Of a stretch of DNA of 64,000 nucleotides, positions 43,888 to 52,920 are shown one piece after another. The notes under the pieces are model-generated. The model searched no databases. It was not told the DNA's origin and saw nothing but the letters and a program-made list of their open reading frames with translations. The translations under genes and the position numbers were made by a program. The stretch covers positions 1,488,001 through 1,552,000 of the forward strand of contig NZ_CP120836.1 in assembly GCF_049200465.1 (NCBI RefSeq). Reading direction: 5' to 3'. Numbering within the stretch: the first letter of the stretch is position 1; each line of letters opens with the position of its first letter. Source of the stretch: Leptothermofonsia sp049200465 (GTDB lineage Bacteria > Cyanobacteriota > Cyanobacteriia > Leptolyngbyales > Leptolyngbyaceae).

Positions 43888-45051
43888 ATGAGGTATCCTA
43901 AGGTGAAATGCAGTGAGAACCTCCGTATTGCCTGGTTGTTGCCATCCGCCTTTTTTTATTGGCAACCGGTTCTAAGCGAGTTTACGAAACTTTTTCCGAA
44001 TACGGTTGTGTATACAGGTCGCTGGCATGGATTTGCACCAGGGTTTGAAAACACATTTGCTATTCAAGTAGTTGGAGAGCGAAAAAATATTGCAATTACT
44101 CCTGCCTCAACTGGCTATGGCTCTACCTTCTCTTATTTATCGCTCAAGATCGTTAAGTATTTGCTTGAGCTAAAGCCTCATGTTGTTTTCTCCAGTTCCT
44201 TTGGAATGTGGACTGTACTTGCTTTGCTCTTGCAGCCACTGGGTCGTTGGAAGGTGGTGATTGCGTATGAAGGCAGTTCGCCGAGTGTGGATTATCGTAA
44301 TTCTTCAGTACGGCTCTTCTTGAGAAGGATCATGACTCAGGCTGCAAGTGCATGCATCACTAACAGTCATGCCGGGAAATCTTACCTCATCGAGTTCCTG
44401 GGAGTCCCGGAAGATCGCATTTTTACTCAACCCTATGAAGTGCCCGCTGCTGTAGCACTGTCGGGTTCCAACGAACCGACCGAAGTGAAAGTCGCATCGC
44501 TAAAGCATCCCATATTTTTATTTGTGGGAGGAGTGATTCCTCGCAAAGGATTACAACTTCTGCTGGAAGCCTGTGTCATTCTGCAGAACCGGGGAATTCA
44601 TGACTATTCTTTGCTAATCGTGGGAGATGGTTCACAGCGACAGAACCTGCAAGACTTTGTTCAGCAACATCATCTGGAAGACCAGGTTGAGTGGGCGGGT
44701 CGAGTGGAATATGGCAAGTTGAGTGCCTATTTTCGTATGGCGGATGTGTTCGTCTTACCGACCCTGGAAGATACCTGGGGGATGGTTGTGCTGGAAGCAA
44801 TGATTTTAGGTAAACCGGTGCTGTGTTCGAAGTGGGCTGGTGCTGTAGAGCTGGTGCTTGATGGGGAAAACGGATACTCCTTTGATCCTCAAGAACCTCA
44901 AAAGTTAGCGGAATTGATGCATCGATTCATTGAGAATCCAGATTTAATTGAAGCGATGGGGCAGCGATCGCAGCAATTGATGATGTCAAATACCCCTGAA
45001 GATGCAGCAAAGTTTTTGGCCGAAGTGACATCGTTCGCCATGAATTGTTAA
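43888..45051 (+). CDS. GT4-type glycosyltransferase, 387 aa
   Basis: Donor domain LFVGGVIPRKGLQLLLEAC, YSLLIVGDGSQRQNLQDFV and LPTLEDTWGMVVLEAMILGKP (E-x7-E), with ACITNSHAGKSYLIEFLGVP at the domain junction. The N-terminus (LRIAWLLPSAFFYWQPVLSEF) is that of an acceptor domain. The next gene's open frame overlaps its end, so they are likely cotranscribed. Confidence 0.9.
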   Translation: MRYPKVKCSENLRIAWLLPSAFFYWQPVLSEFTKLFPNTVVYTGRWHGFAPGFENTFAIQVVGERKNIAITPASTGYGSTFSYLSLKIVKYLLELKPHVVFSSSFGMWTVLALLLQPLGRWKVVIAYEGSSPSVDYRNSSVRLFLRRIMTQAASACITNSHAGKSYLIEFLGVPEDRIFTQPYEVPAAVALSGSNEPTEVKVASLKHPIFLFVGGVIPRKGLQLLLEACVILQNRGIHDYSLLIVGDGSQRQNLQDFVQQHHLEDQVEWAGRVEYGKLSAYFRMADVFVLPTLEDTWGMVVLEAMILGKPVLCSKWAGAVELVLDGENGYSFDPQEPQKLAELMHRFIENPDLIEAMGQRSQQLMMSNTPEDAAKFLAEVTSFAMNC

Positions 45052-45086
45052 TTCTTTACATAACGTGTAAGCCCAACAGTCAAAGC

Positions 45087-46343
45087 ATGGATTCTCTGAA
45101 AGTACTCATTTCTGCCTATGCTTGCAAACCAGGAAGTGGTTCTGATCCCGGTATTGCCTGGGATGTTGCCCGCGAAATGGTCAAGTATCACAAAGTATGG
45201 GTTTTAACCCGAGAGAGCAATTGTGCCTTAATCGAAGCTGAACTTTCTAGTAATCCAGTTCCTGGGCTGAATTTTGTGTATTACGACCTCCCCTTCTGTC
45301 TCCGTTGGTTGAGGCATCAATCATGGGGAATTCAAATTCACTATTACCTCTGGCAACTGGGTGCCTACTTCCAGGCAAAAGCCTTGCATGATGCAGTTAA
45401 CCTGGATCTTATCCATCATGTCTCATACATCAAATACTCATCACCAAGTTTCCTCTCCCTGCTGTCAGTTCCTTTCATTTGGGGTCCTATCGGTGGTGGA
45501 GAATCGGCTCCCAAATCATTCTGGCGAGACTTCAGCTTGCGTGGAAAAGCCTACGAGGTTCTAAGAAGTTTCGCGCAATGGGCAGGCGAACACGACCCAT
45601 TTGTACGCCTGACTGCCCAGTGCAGTACCTTAGCTTGGGCAACGACCGAAGACACTGCCCATAGACTCCAGAGGATTGGAACCAGGAATGTACAGATCCT
45701 ACCCTGTGTCGGCTTACCAGAGTCCGAAATTGAAATACTGGCTCAGTATTCAACTTTAGAGCGGCCCTCTGTTCGATTTATCAGCATCGGCAGAGTGTTG
45801 CACTGGAAAGGATTTCATTTAGGCTTGCGGGCCTTTGCCCAGGCAAACTTACCCAATGATGCGGAATATTGGGTTCTGGGAGAGGGACCTGAACTCAATC
45901 AATTGCAAGCCCTGGCAGAGGAGCTAGGAATTGCTTCCAGAGTGAAATTCTGGAACCGCTTACCACGTCAGGAAACCTTGCAGAGTTTAGGTGGCTGTGC
46001 AGCCCTGGTACATCCTAGCTTACACGACTCTGGTGGGATGGTTTGTCTGGAAGCTATGGCTGCAGGCTGTCCAGTTATTTGTCTAGACTTGGGGGGACCC
46101 GCTATTTCAGTGACTGATGAAACTGGATTCAAAATCCCTGCAAATTCACCAGAACAAGCTGTACAAGAAATCGCGAAAGCGATGACAAATCTCGCCCGAG
46201 ACCCCGATCTAAAAATGAGGATGGGAAGAGCAGCCCAAAGACGCATTCATGAAGTCTTTAGCTGGTTTGTTCGAGGTCAATTTATAGATCAAACTTATCG
46301 AGAAATTGTAAGTAAAAGATTTGGTTCTGCTCATACAGTCTAG
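45087..46343 (+). CDS. GT4-type glycosyltransferase, about 418 aa
   Basis: The ATG at 45087 begins MDSLKVLISAYACKPGSGSD, the usual opening of this subgroup; a TTG at 45045 is less likely. Donor motifs: VRFISIGRVLHWKGFHLGL, AEYWVLGEGPELNQLQALA and HPSLHDSGGMVCLEAMAAGCP. Donor and acceptor sugars unknown. Confidence 0.9.
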   Translation: MDSLKVLISAYACKPGSGSDPGIAWDVAREMVKYHKVWVLTRESNCALIEAELSSNPVPGLNFVYYDLPFCLRWLRHQSWGIQIHYYLWQLGAYFQAKALHDAVNLDLIHHVSYIKYSSPSFLSLLSVPFIWGPIGGGESAPKSFWRDFSLRGKAYEVLRSFAQWAGEHDPFVRLTAQCSTLAWATTEDTAHRLQRIGTRNVQILPCVGLPESEIEILAQYSTLERPSVRFISIGRVLHWKGFHLGLRAFAQANLPNDAEYWVLGEGPELNQLQALAEELGIASRVKFWNRLPRQETLQSLGGCAALVHPSLHDSGGMVCLEAMAAGCPVICLDLGGPAISVTDETGFKIPANSPEQAVQEIAKAMTNLARDPDLKMRMGRAAQRRIHEVFSWFVRGQFIDQTYREIVSKRFGSAHTV

Positions 46344-46356
46344 ATTTTTATCAACT

Positions 46357-48612
46357 ATGTCAATCCTGCAACATCTCTGGGAACTCACTCTATTCCTGAT
46401 CATTTTTTTAGCTCCTCTCCCTCTATGCCTGTTATTACTTTCCTCAATCGAAGATGAAGATCGGTCTTCTGATCTGGCTTATAATTGGCTAGCACTTTTA
46501 ATTTGTTGGTGTGGCGTAGAAGTTTCTATTGGCCTGATCTCAGGATTTTTTGGGCAGTTTTTCCTCAATTCCGTGATTGGACTGGAAGCAATTGTATTCT
46601 TTCTGGGAATTGCTCTGGCTCTTCTTTTAAGAAGAAACCTACTATCATTTTTTTATCAAAGACTACTGGTTCTTAAAGAACCCTTTAGAAAAGTCGAAGT
46701 TCTAGTTCTTTTCTCTATATCTATAACCGGACTAATTTCCTTAAAGCAATTAGCAATGCGAGTCATTATTGACTATGACTCTTTGTGGTATCACTTACCA
46801 ACAATGGCGAGATGGTATCAAGAGGGAGCCTTTATCAGGCTGAATGATTTTATGCAAACGGGGGTATGGACTACCGATCAGATCACTTTCTATCCTTACA
46901 ACTGGGAAGTACTTTGCACACTGTTTGTAATGCCGTTTCGAGAGGATTTTCTAGTTACCCTGCCTAATCTAATTGCCTGGCTTATTCTTGGATTATCTGT
47001 CTATTTACTCAGTATTAGTTTGGGAGCAAATCGGCTTTACAGTATGGCCGCTTCTGCTTTAGTTCTGAACATACCCTTAATTATTCAGCATATTAATTCG
47101 CTGCATATTGACATGCCCTTTGCGGCCTTTTTTATGGCTAGTTTGTTCTTTGCTGTTTCCTATAGTCGTAGTTGCACTTATATTGATCTTTCTCTATTTT
47201 TCATAGCGCTTGGCATGTTACTTGGAATCAAAATGTCAGCAGTTGGCTATGGAGCTCTGCCAATCTTAGCTCTTTTGATGTTGATTATCCGAAAGCTCTT
47301 TAAGAGTGGCCTGGATATCTTCAAAATAAAGCAAGTTAGACTTGAAGCTACCGTAATTACGATTGGCCTATTGGGCTTATTTCTTCTAGGAGGATACTGG
47401 TACTTAAAGAATTGGATTGAGGCAGGTAATCCATTAGGCGATATCCAGGTCAAGGTTGCTAATGTGCTGCTTTTTCCTGGAAGCATGGAACTTTCTAAGC
47501 TGCGAGAGACAAATTTGGCAAGTTTGTTTAGTTTTACAAATCCTGCTCACTGGAAAGTTTTAGGAGTTCAAGCAATTGTCCGATTGCAGCTTCCCTTCTT
47601 TATTCTTCTGTTCCAGTCCCTCTTACTTCCTTATCTTTTGTTCAACAAGCAGCGAAAGATTCAAGATCCATTTTTACTGGGAGTTTTGCTTGTTGTTTTG
47701 TTTGGCACAGGCTATCTCTACTGGACAACCCCATTTACAGGGACTAATCACCTGCCGCCCGTCCCAATCACCTCCTACATCGGTCAGCAAGCAAGATTTG
47801 CAATCCCCTTTATGAGTATGCTGGGGGTTATCGCTGCTGCAGTGGCTACTGGTGTTCGGCCCCGTCCCAGTGTTATTGCCATCATTACCCTGGTTAGTAG
47901 TCTGCTTGGCTTTGTCAGCAGTACTATCTTCGAAATTGTTAGAATCTCAACTGCTTTTAAGGGTGGTGTCGGTTGGGCAAGTAAACTTCTTGATAGTTTC
48001 AGGACGAGCCCTGCTGATGCAACTGAAAAACTATTCAAAATAATTGGTCCTGAGATTCTCGATGTCATTATTTATATTCTTATCTACATTATTGCTCTCT
48101 CTTTAGTGATTTGGAGTTTTTCGCGAAAGCAAACTCAAAAAGTACTCTTTTCAGGAATTTCCAAAATTTTCCAGAAATCAAATCGATTTGTACTTGTTTC
48201 GGTTCTCATTGCTTTAGTGGTTACAACAAGTTTTATTGCCAGGGAAAAACGAGATGGGGATCGTCAGGAAGTCTATGGTGGAATTTATGAATATATAGCT
48301 ACCAATTTGAATCCATCAGAAATCCTGGGGTATTCACTCAGCTACCGCAGTTACCTTTTCTACGGTAAGCATTGGCAGCAAAAGGTTCGTTATGCCGCTC
48401 CGCAATCAAAAAGCTTACCCCAATGGTTGAATGAGCTCAACCAAAATCAAATTGGCTATATTGCGGTTGGACCTTTAGAGGAAAAGATGGGATGGAGGGA
48501 GAAGAATGAGATTCCCTGGCTAGAAAACTCTAGTGGCCCCTTCAAGCAAGTATTTGGTCAATCTCCTCAAAAAGGTCAAGTTATTTATCAGCTTAAAGAT
48601 CTACCAACATGA
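46357..48612 (+). CDS. GT-C-like polytopic membrane protein, about 751 aa
   Basis: Roughly fourteen hydrophobic helices and a periplasmic C-terminal part. The first large loop has DYDSLWYHLPTMARWYQEGAF, which matches the acidic catalytic loop position of GT-C enzymes (ArnT/GT39-like) that use polyprenyl-phosphate sugars, and the tail (YGKHWQQKVRYAAPQSKSLP) resembles the soluble cap. The ATG at 46357 is preferred over a TTG at 46321 that would overlap the previous gene. It may transfer a sugar from a lipid donor outside the membrane; see the prenyl-phosphate genes at 58-60 kb. Confidence 0.7.
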   Translation: MSILQHLWELTLFLIIFLAPLPLCLLLLSSIEDEDRSSDLAYNWLALLICWCGVEVSIGLISGFFGQFFLNSVIGLEAIVFFLGIALALLLRRNLLSFFYQRLLVLKEPFRKVEVLVLFSISITGLISLKQLAMRVIIDYDSLWYHLPTMARWYQEGAFIRLNDFMQTGVWTTDQITFYPYNWEVLCTLFVMPFREDFLVTLPNLIAWLILGLSVYLLSISLGANRLYSMAASALVLNIPLIIQHINSLHIDMPFAAFFMASLFFAVSYSRSCTYIDLSLFFIALGMLLGIKMSAVGYGALPILALLMLIIRKLFKSGLDIFKIKQVRLEATVITIGLLGLFLLGGYWYLKNWIEAGNPLGDIQVKVANVLLFPGSMELSKLRETNLASLFSFTNPAHWKVLGVQAIVRLQLPFFILLFQSLLLPYLLFNKQRKIQDPFLLGVLLVVLFGTGYLYWTTPFTGTNHLPPVPITSYIGQQARFAIPFMSMLGVIAAAVATGVRPRPSVIAIITLVSSLLGFVSSTIFEIVRISTAFKGGVGWASKLLDSFRTSPADATEKLFKIIGPEILDVIIYILIYIIALSLVIWSFSRKQTQKVLFSGISKIFQKSNRFVLVSVLIALVVTTSFIAREKRDGDRQEVYGGIYEYIATNLNPSEILGYSLSYRSYLFYGKHWQQKVRYAAPQSKSLPQWLNELNQNQIGYIAVGPLEEKMGWREKNEIPWLENSSGPFKQVFGQSPQKGQVIYQLKDLPT

Positions 48613-48716
48613 GAAGTAATGCTGGCGAGTTTGTGCTTTATCAGAAATCTTTCTGGCAAATTTACCCTCAGGTTCTGGTTGTTTGAATCATTGATAGAAT
48701 TTGCGGGAGTAGGATA

Positions 48717-49856
48717 ATGTCAAATCGTAACGTTGCTATTTTCAGTAGTCTGCTACTCCCCTCTTCTCAGACTTTTATTCGAGCGCAAGGAGAGGAACTG
48801 CGGCGGTTTACGCCCTACTATGTCGGTTCTCGGCGGGTTGAGGGGTTGTCGCTACCGGGCGATCGCACCTTTGTGATCAATCAGGGTGGCTGGCTAGGCT
48901 TTGCAGAAGAGGGAGCGTTTAAACTTTTTGGAATTTCTCCAAAGTTACATCGACAGATCAGGCAAATTAAACCTGCTTTAATCCACGCCCAGTTTGGATT
49001 AAGTGGCGCTCTGGCACTGCCTCTCGCTCGCAGTCTCAACATTCCGATGCTGGTTCACTTCCGGGGGGCTGATGCTACTGTAAAAGACCAGTACGCTCAA
49101 CATGCCTCTCTAAACCACTGGATTTATTTTCGTCGTCGAGAAGCTCTTAAGCGAGAAGCCAGGCTTTTCCTGACCGTCTCCAAATTTATTAGGGAAAAAC
49201 TTCTAGAGCAGGGATTTCCATCTCAAAAAGTTATCGCTCATTATCATGGTGTAGATGTTGATACTTTTAGGCCAGATCTGCTGGTGGAACGCCAGCCTAT
49301 TGTACTTTTTGTTGGTCGTTTGACTGAGAAGAAAGGCTGCCAGTATCTGATTCAGGCAATGGCTCAGGTGCAAACCAAGATGCCTGAGGTGAAGCTCGTG
49401 ATAATTGGTGATGGACTATTAAGAACTCAATTAGAGGAACTTGCCGCTCAACAACTCCAAAATTATCAGTTTTTAGGACTCCAACCTCCAGAACAAGTTC
49501 GGAGCTGGATGAACTGTGCCAGAGTGCTAGCCACACCCAGCATCACCGCTGCTCAAGGTGATTCAGAGGGACTTCCAAACGTTGTACTAGAAGCACAGGC
49601 TATGGGACTACCGGTCGTTGCCTTCTCTCACGCTGGCATTCCAGAGGCCGTTGTTCATGGGGAAACCGGATTTCTTTACCCCGAAAAGGATTGGCACAGC
49701 TTCGCTCAGGGTATCTTACAACTTTTACAAAATTCTACGCTCTGGCAGCACTTTAGCCGCAAAGGGCGAGAGCGGATGGAAACCTCTTTCAATCGGCGTA
49801 AGCAAACTGAAGTTTTGGAAGAAATGTATGAAGCTGTTTTACGGGGAGAACTCTAA
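48717..49856 (+). CDS. GT4-type glycosyltransferase (WcaL-like), 379 aa
   Basis: The opening VAIFSSLLLPSSQTFIRAQGEEL is typical of colanic-acid WcaL-type enzymes. LIHAQFGLSGALALPLARSL and LTVSKFIREKLLEQGFP follow, then donor motifs PIVLFVGRLTEKKGCQYLI and SITAAQGDSEGLPNVVLEAQAMGLP. The ATG at 48717 follows GCGGGAGTAGGATA. Converges on the minus-strand gene at 49877. Confidence 0.9.
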   Translation: MSNRNVAIFSSLLLPSSQTFIRAQGEELRRFTPYYVGSRRVEGLSLPGDRTFVINQGGWLGFAEEGAFKLFGISPKLHRQIRQIKPALIHAQFGLSGALALPLARSLNIPMLVHFRGADATVKDQYAQHASLNHWIYFRRREALKREARLFLTVSKFIREKLLEQGFPSQKVIAHYHGVDVDTFRPDLLVERQPIVLFVGRLTEKKGCQYLIQAMAQVQTKMPEVKLVIIGDGLLRTQLEELAAQQLQNYQFLGLQPPEQVRSWMNCARVLATPSITAAQGDSEGLPNVVLEAQAMGLPVVAFSHAGIPEAVVHGETGFLYPEKDWHSFAQGILQLLQNSTLWQHFSRKGRERMETSFNRRKQTEVLEEMYEAVLRGEL

Positions 49857-49876
49857 AACGAATGACGCAGAGAAAC

Positions 49877-52156
49877 TCAGGGAATATAGCCGCTGTAGTT
49901 TCCAGGTAGCCCATTAGTCGTTCTGGTTACGCCATTTCGAGTTTCCTTTACCCCAATTGGGATAGAGCCTCCACCAAATGAGCGATAGCTGACGCCTACA
50001 AAGCTAAGTGACGACTCATTGTTGACAAAAGCCGGAATATCTTCATAGTTTCCGTTGAGAAGGTAGGCACCGATCAACTCTGTTTTACCGCCATTGATTG
50101 TTTCAATCATGGTCCCTTCGTCTTCATCTTTATAACCCAGAATCCACAATCTTCCACCATCATTCTGGATTCTTACAGGAGTGTAAACCTCTGGATTAAT
50201 CTGGCGTGCCCATACATTCTGGTTCTTAAAAAACCAGGGTCCACCACTTACATCTTCGATGTAGACATCACCTGGATTTTGGGTTGTGCTTCTGTAATTG
50301 CCACCCAAAATGCTGGACAGTACGAGAGTTCGCGTGCTGCTGTGGACAAATTGAACACTTTGAGCCCCTGGAACACTACTGTTTGCTTCTAGCCTCTCAA
50401 TCACGATCGTTGGTGATGAGCCATCAAAAACCTCAATCACTCCATTGCCATTGCTGGAAATAAATGCCTCAGTTCCCAGGAATCTCCGAACATTCCCTCT
50501 TAAGTAGATTGTGCCATTGAGATTCCAGGTTCCATTGGGCAGGTAAACGGTAGTTGCTCCCGAGTCGATCGCCGCCTGAATAGCTGCCGTATCATCAATA
50601 CCATCATTCGGTAATCCACCATAGGTGAGTGGACTCCGCCAGTTGGATAAAGCATCCCAGGGAACTTCAGGAGTTTCAGAGATGGGCAATCGCATTGAAG
50701 TCAATGGACTACCAAATAAAGTGACAAAACCATCTCGTGCCATCCACTCATTCACATATCCATTGGGTTGAGAAGGATTGCCGCGCCCTTTATCATCCTG
50801 TCGAATGGCTAGTTGATAGCCAGATGTAGTCAGATTGCGAACGTACATCCCTTTCTGGTTCCAGATTGCTGGCAAGGTGGATGCGGTTGCCCCTACACCA
50901 GTTAAAGTCGAGTCAATCAGCGTAAATCCACTCACACCATCCGGCATATTCCAAATAGCCGTTACGGCATTGGTACTTTGCAAATCCCGGACATAAACTT
51001 GCTGATTATAGTTTTTCCAACCGTACTGATTTTGATTAGACAACCGAATATGCTCTAGAGTCTGACTCGCCGTTGGGTTCCATGTCCGGATACCAACATC
51101 AAAGCCAACCACCTCAATGTCTTTAATGAGGGTTGGTCCATTTTCATCAATTCCGAGATCTAAACCCACAGCACCCTTGCGATCGCGAGAAATGATTTTT
51201 ACGTCACGCATCGCACCCTGATTGTTAGCAATGAAGGCAATACCGGTCGCTGTCGGATTGCCAACACCAACATCCACCGTGAGGTTAAGAATACTGTTAC
51301 GAAACCGTTGAGCAGGTGGATTGCCTGTCCAGATTACTGGACCGTTCAACCCAGAAAAGTCCTTTAACTTGATGATGGTTCCATCACGGCTTTGCCCCTG
51401 AAGGATATTACGCTTTTGGGTTCCAGAGTATCGCAAGGTATTGCTGACATCATAAACCCCGTTTGAGAAGTAGATAATTCGATTGCCGGACGGATTCGCA
51501 TCGAGTGCCCGTTGAATAGCAGCCGTGTCATCCTGCCCATCATTAGGGATGGCACCATAGGTTCTGACATCAACTACCCCAGCATCGGCAGGGAACATAA
51601 TGTTTTCTGAATTGATTGGAATTAACTCAATGTAATTGAGATTAAAATTGCTGGTTTGCATATCCAGACGAACCATTTGACTCCCCCCATTGAGGTCCAA
51701 ACCAGCAAGGATGACATCTTTCCAAACTTGCCCGCCTCCAGTACCCGTAAAATTCATCGCGAAGGTTTGGCCTCCAACAGAGATGCTCATACGGCGGATA
51801 CTACTATTTGCTGCGGCTACACGCGCAACGATGTTATAGGTACCAGAGCGGGGCAGCGTTACGTCATAGGTTAACCATTCCCCTGACCGAATCCAGCCCA
51901 CATTATAACCACCCCCAACATCGCTCGTTCTTTGAACATCCACATCATCAGAACGATAAACGCCCCCCGTATTACCTGTGGTTGTGTCATAGTAACCAAC
52001 GCCTCGTCCTGACCTGTAGTTTTCAGCTTCAATTCGGATGGGGGCAGGCAATGAAGTTTGGTCAAAACTTGATCCGCTGCTTTGCAAACTTAAAGGATTT
52101 TGTAGTGATTGTAATTGTGAAGTTGGTTGGACTAAGACCGCGTTACTGTCTTCCAT
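49877..52156 (-). CDS. CBM6 plus tandem pectate-lyase-like beta-helix protein, about 759 aa
   Basis: After a Ser/Gln-rich 45-residue leader comes a CBM6-type carbohydrate-binding module (IRIEAENYRSGRGVGYYDTT to RLDMQTSNFNLNYIELIPI). Two right-handed beta-helix modules follow, each opening with the family signature: VRTYGAIPNDGQDDTAAIQRAL and LTYGGLPNDGIDDTAAIQAAI. Such proteins cleave or bind acidic polysaccharides. No signal peptide is visible, so export would need a non-Sec route, or the true start lies elsewhere. ATG at 52156 (GGAG 11 bases upstream) is preferred over TTG at 52186. It is the only minus-strand gene in this part of the locus and may trim the glycan. Confidence 0.85.
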   Translation of the reverse strand: MEDSNAVLVQPTSQLQSLQNPLSLQSSGSSFDQTSLPAPIRIEAENYRSGRGVGYYDTTTGNTGGVYRSDDVDVQRTSDVGGGYNVGWIRSGEWLTYDVTLPRSGTYNIVARVAAANSSIRRMSISVGGQTFAMNFTGTGGGQVWKDVILAGLDLNGGSQMVRLDMQTSNFNLNYIELIPINSENIMFPADAGVVDVRTYGAIPNDGQDDTAAIQRALDANPSGNRIIYFSNGVYDVSNTLRYSGTQKRNILQGQSRDGTIIKLKDFSGLNGPVIWTGNPPAQRFRNSILNLTVDVGVGNPTATGIAFIANNQGAMRDVKIISRDRKGAVGLDLGIDENGPTLIKDIEVVGFDVGIRTWNPTASQTLEHIRLSNQNQYGWKNYNQQVYVRDLQSTNAVTAIWNMPDGVSGFTLIDSTLTGVGATASTLPAIWNQKGMYVRNLTTSGYQLAIRQDDKGRGNPSQPNGYVNEWMARDGFVTLFGSPLTSMRLPISETPEVPWDALSNWRSPLTYGGLPNDGIDDTAAIQAAIDSGATTVYLPNGTWNLNGTIYLRGNVRRFLGTEAFISSNGNGVIEVFDGSSPTIVIERLEANSSVPGAQSVQFVHSSTRTLVLSSILGGNYRSTTQNPGDVYIEDVSGGPWFFKNQNVWARQINPEVYTPVRIQNDGGRLWILGYKDEDEGTMIETINGGKTELIGAYLLNGNYEDIPAFVNNESSLSFVGVSYRSFGGGSIPIGVKETRNGVTRTTNGLPGNYSGYIP

Positions 52157-52641
52157 ATAGAAAGCGTCTCCAGAAACTGTTCTCAAGGTACCAGCAAGTA
52201 GGAAAATATCGGTAGATACCCATAGCAGAAAGTTGTTGCCATTCCTTCTATAAAGGCCGTATCACCTCAGTAACAATCGAGTAGTGACTGGCGGGAGAGA
52301 AAATTGCTACTTCAAAAGCAGTAGATTGAATGATAAGTAGATAAACTGACTTTAGAGCAAGTGATTTCACTTACCTGCGTGAGGCAGGCTTTTTCTCTAT
52401 ATGTAGTTAACAACGGCAGGCTAAAAAGTCAAGTAGAAACGCCCATACACTTTACACAAGCTTTATAAATTTGATATCTAAACAGTTTTTTGTTTAACAT
52501 AGAATAAAGATATTCGTCAATCTGATGCTTGTTTCTACGTAAAGTTGTATAAACTCTTCAGGCCGATCATGTTCAGGTGTGTCTGCGTATAAGAGAAATC
52601 GTCTAAAGCTTTTGACTTCTGTAGCAGTCCTAAATTGTAAC

Positions 52642-52728
52642 AGTCCTAAATCAGTCGTAAGATTGAGAGGCTTTGAGAGAAGGGATTCCTGCGGAATCCT
52701 TTCTCACAATCCAAATAGGATCGCTATA
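52642..52728 (-). repeat. Family D hairpin repeat, copy 2
   Basis: Reverse-strand reading gives TATAGCGATCCTATTTGGATTG, a GGATTCCGCAGGAATCC hairpin and CTGATTTAGGACT. It is the uninterrupted form used to locate the family A insertion in copy 1. A second TCCTAAATTG word lies just beyond (52628-52637). Confidence 0.75.
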
Positions 52729-52777
52729 GTTCTGATTCATTTAATTCTGACTTGTTCAGCAGCTTAAGTGACTCATA

Positions 52778-52888
52778 AGTAGCTAGACGCAATTAAATTA
52801 AGGATAATTTCGGGGGTGGAGGGGGTGCCCCTGTCCGTAGAGGCGCAGACCCTACTCCCCCCTTTACAATTAATGATGGCTACCTACT
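52778..52888 (+). mobile_element. Family B miniature element, copy 5 (111 bp)
   Basis: Ends AGTAGCTAG and CTACCTACT with TA at 52776-52777 and 52889-52890. It reaches to within 32 bp of the MBOAT ATG, so it lies in that gene's leader or promoter. Confidence 0.87.
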
Positions 52889-52920
52889 TACTTTGTGGGC
52901 AAATAGAGGAAGCTAAATTA

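Larger units (their letters stand above)
52157..52920. other. Divergent gap with family D and B elements
   Basis: It lies between the beta-helix gene and the MBOAT gene and should carry both promoters. It holds family D copy 2 (52642-52728, reverse) and family B copy 5 (52778-52888), the latter ending 32 bp before the MBOAT start. The interval 52260-52560 is AT-rich with nothing recognisable. Confidence 0.5.

Noticed and set aside
52816..52920. Upstream start of the MBOAT protein
   Set aside because: The extra codons come from the family B element; the ATG at 52921 has a ribosome site and begins the normal first helix.
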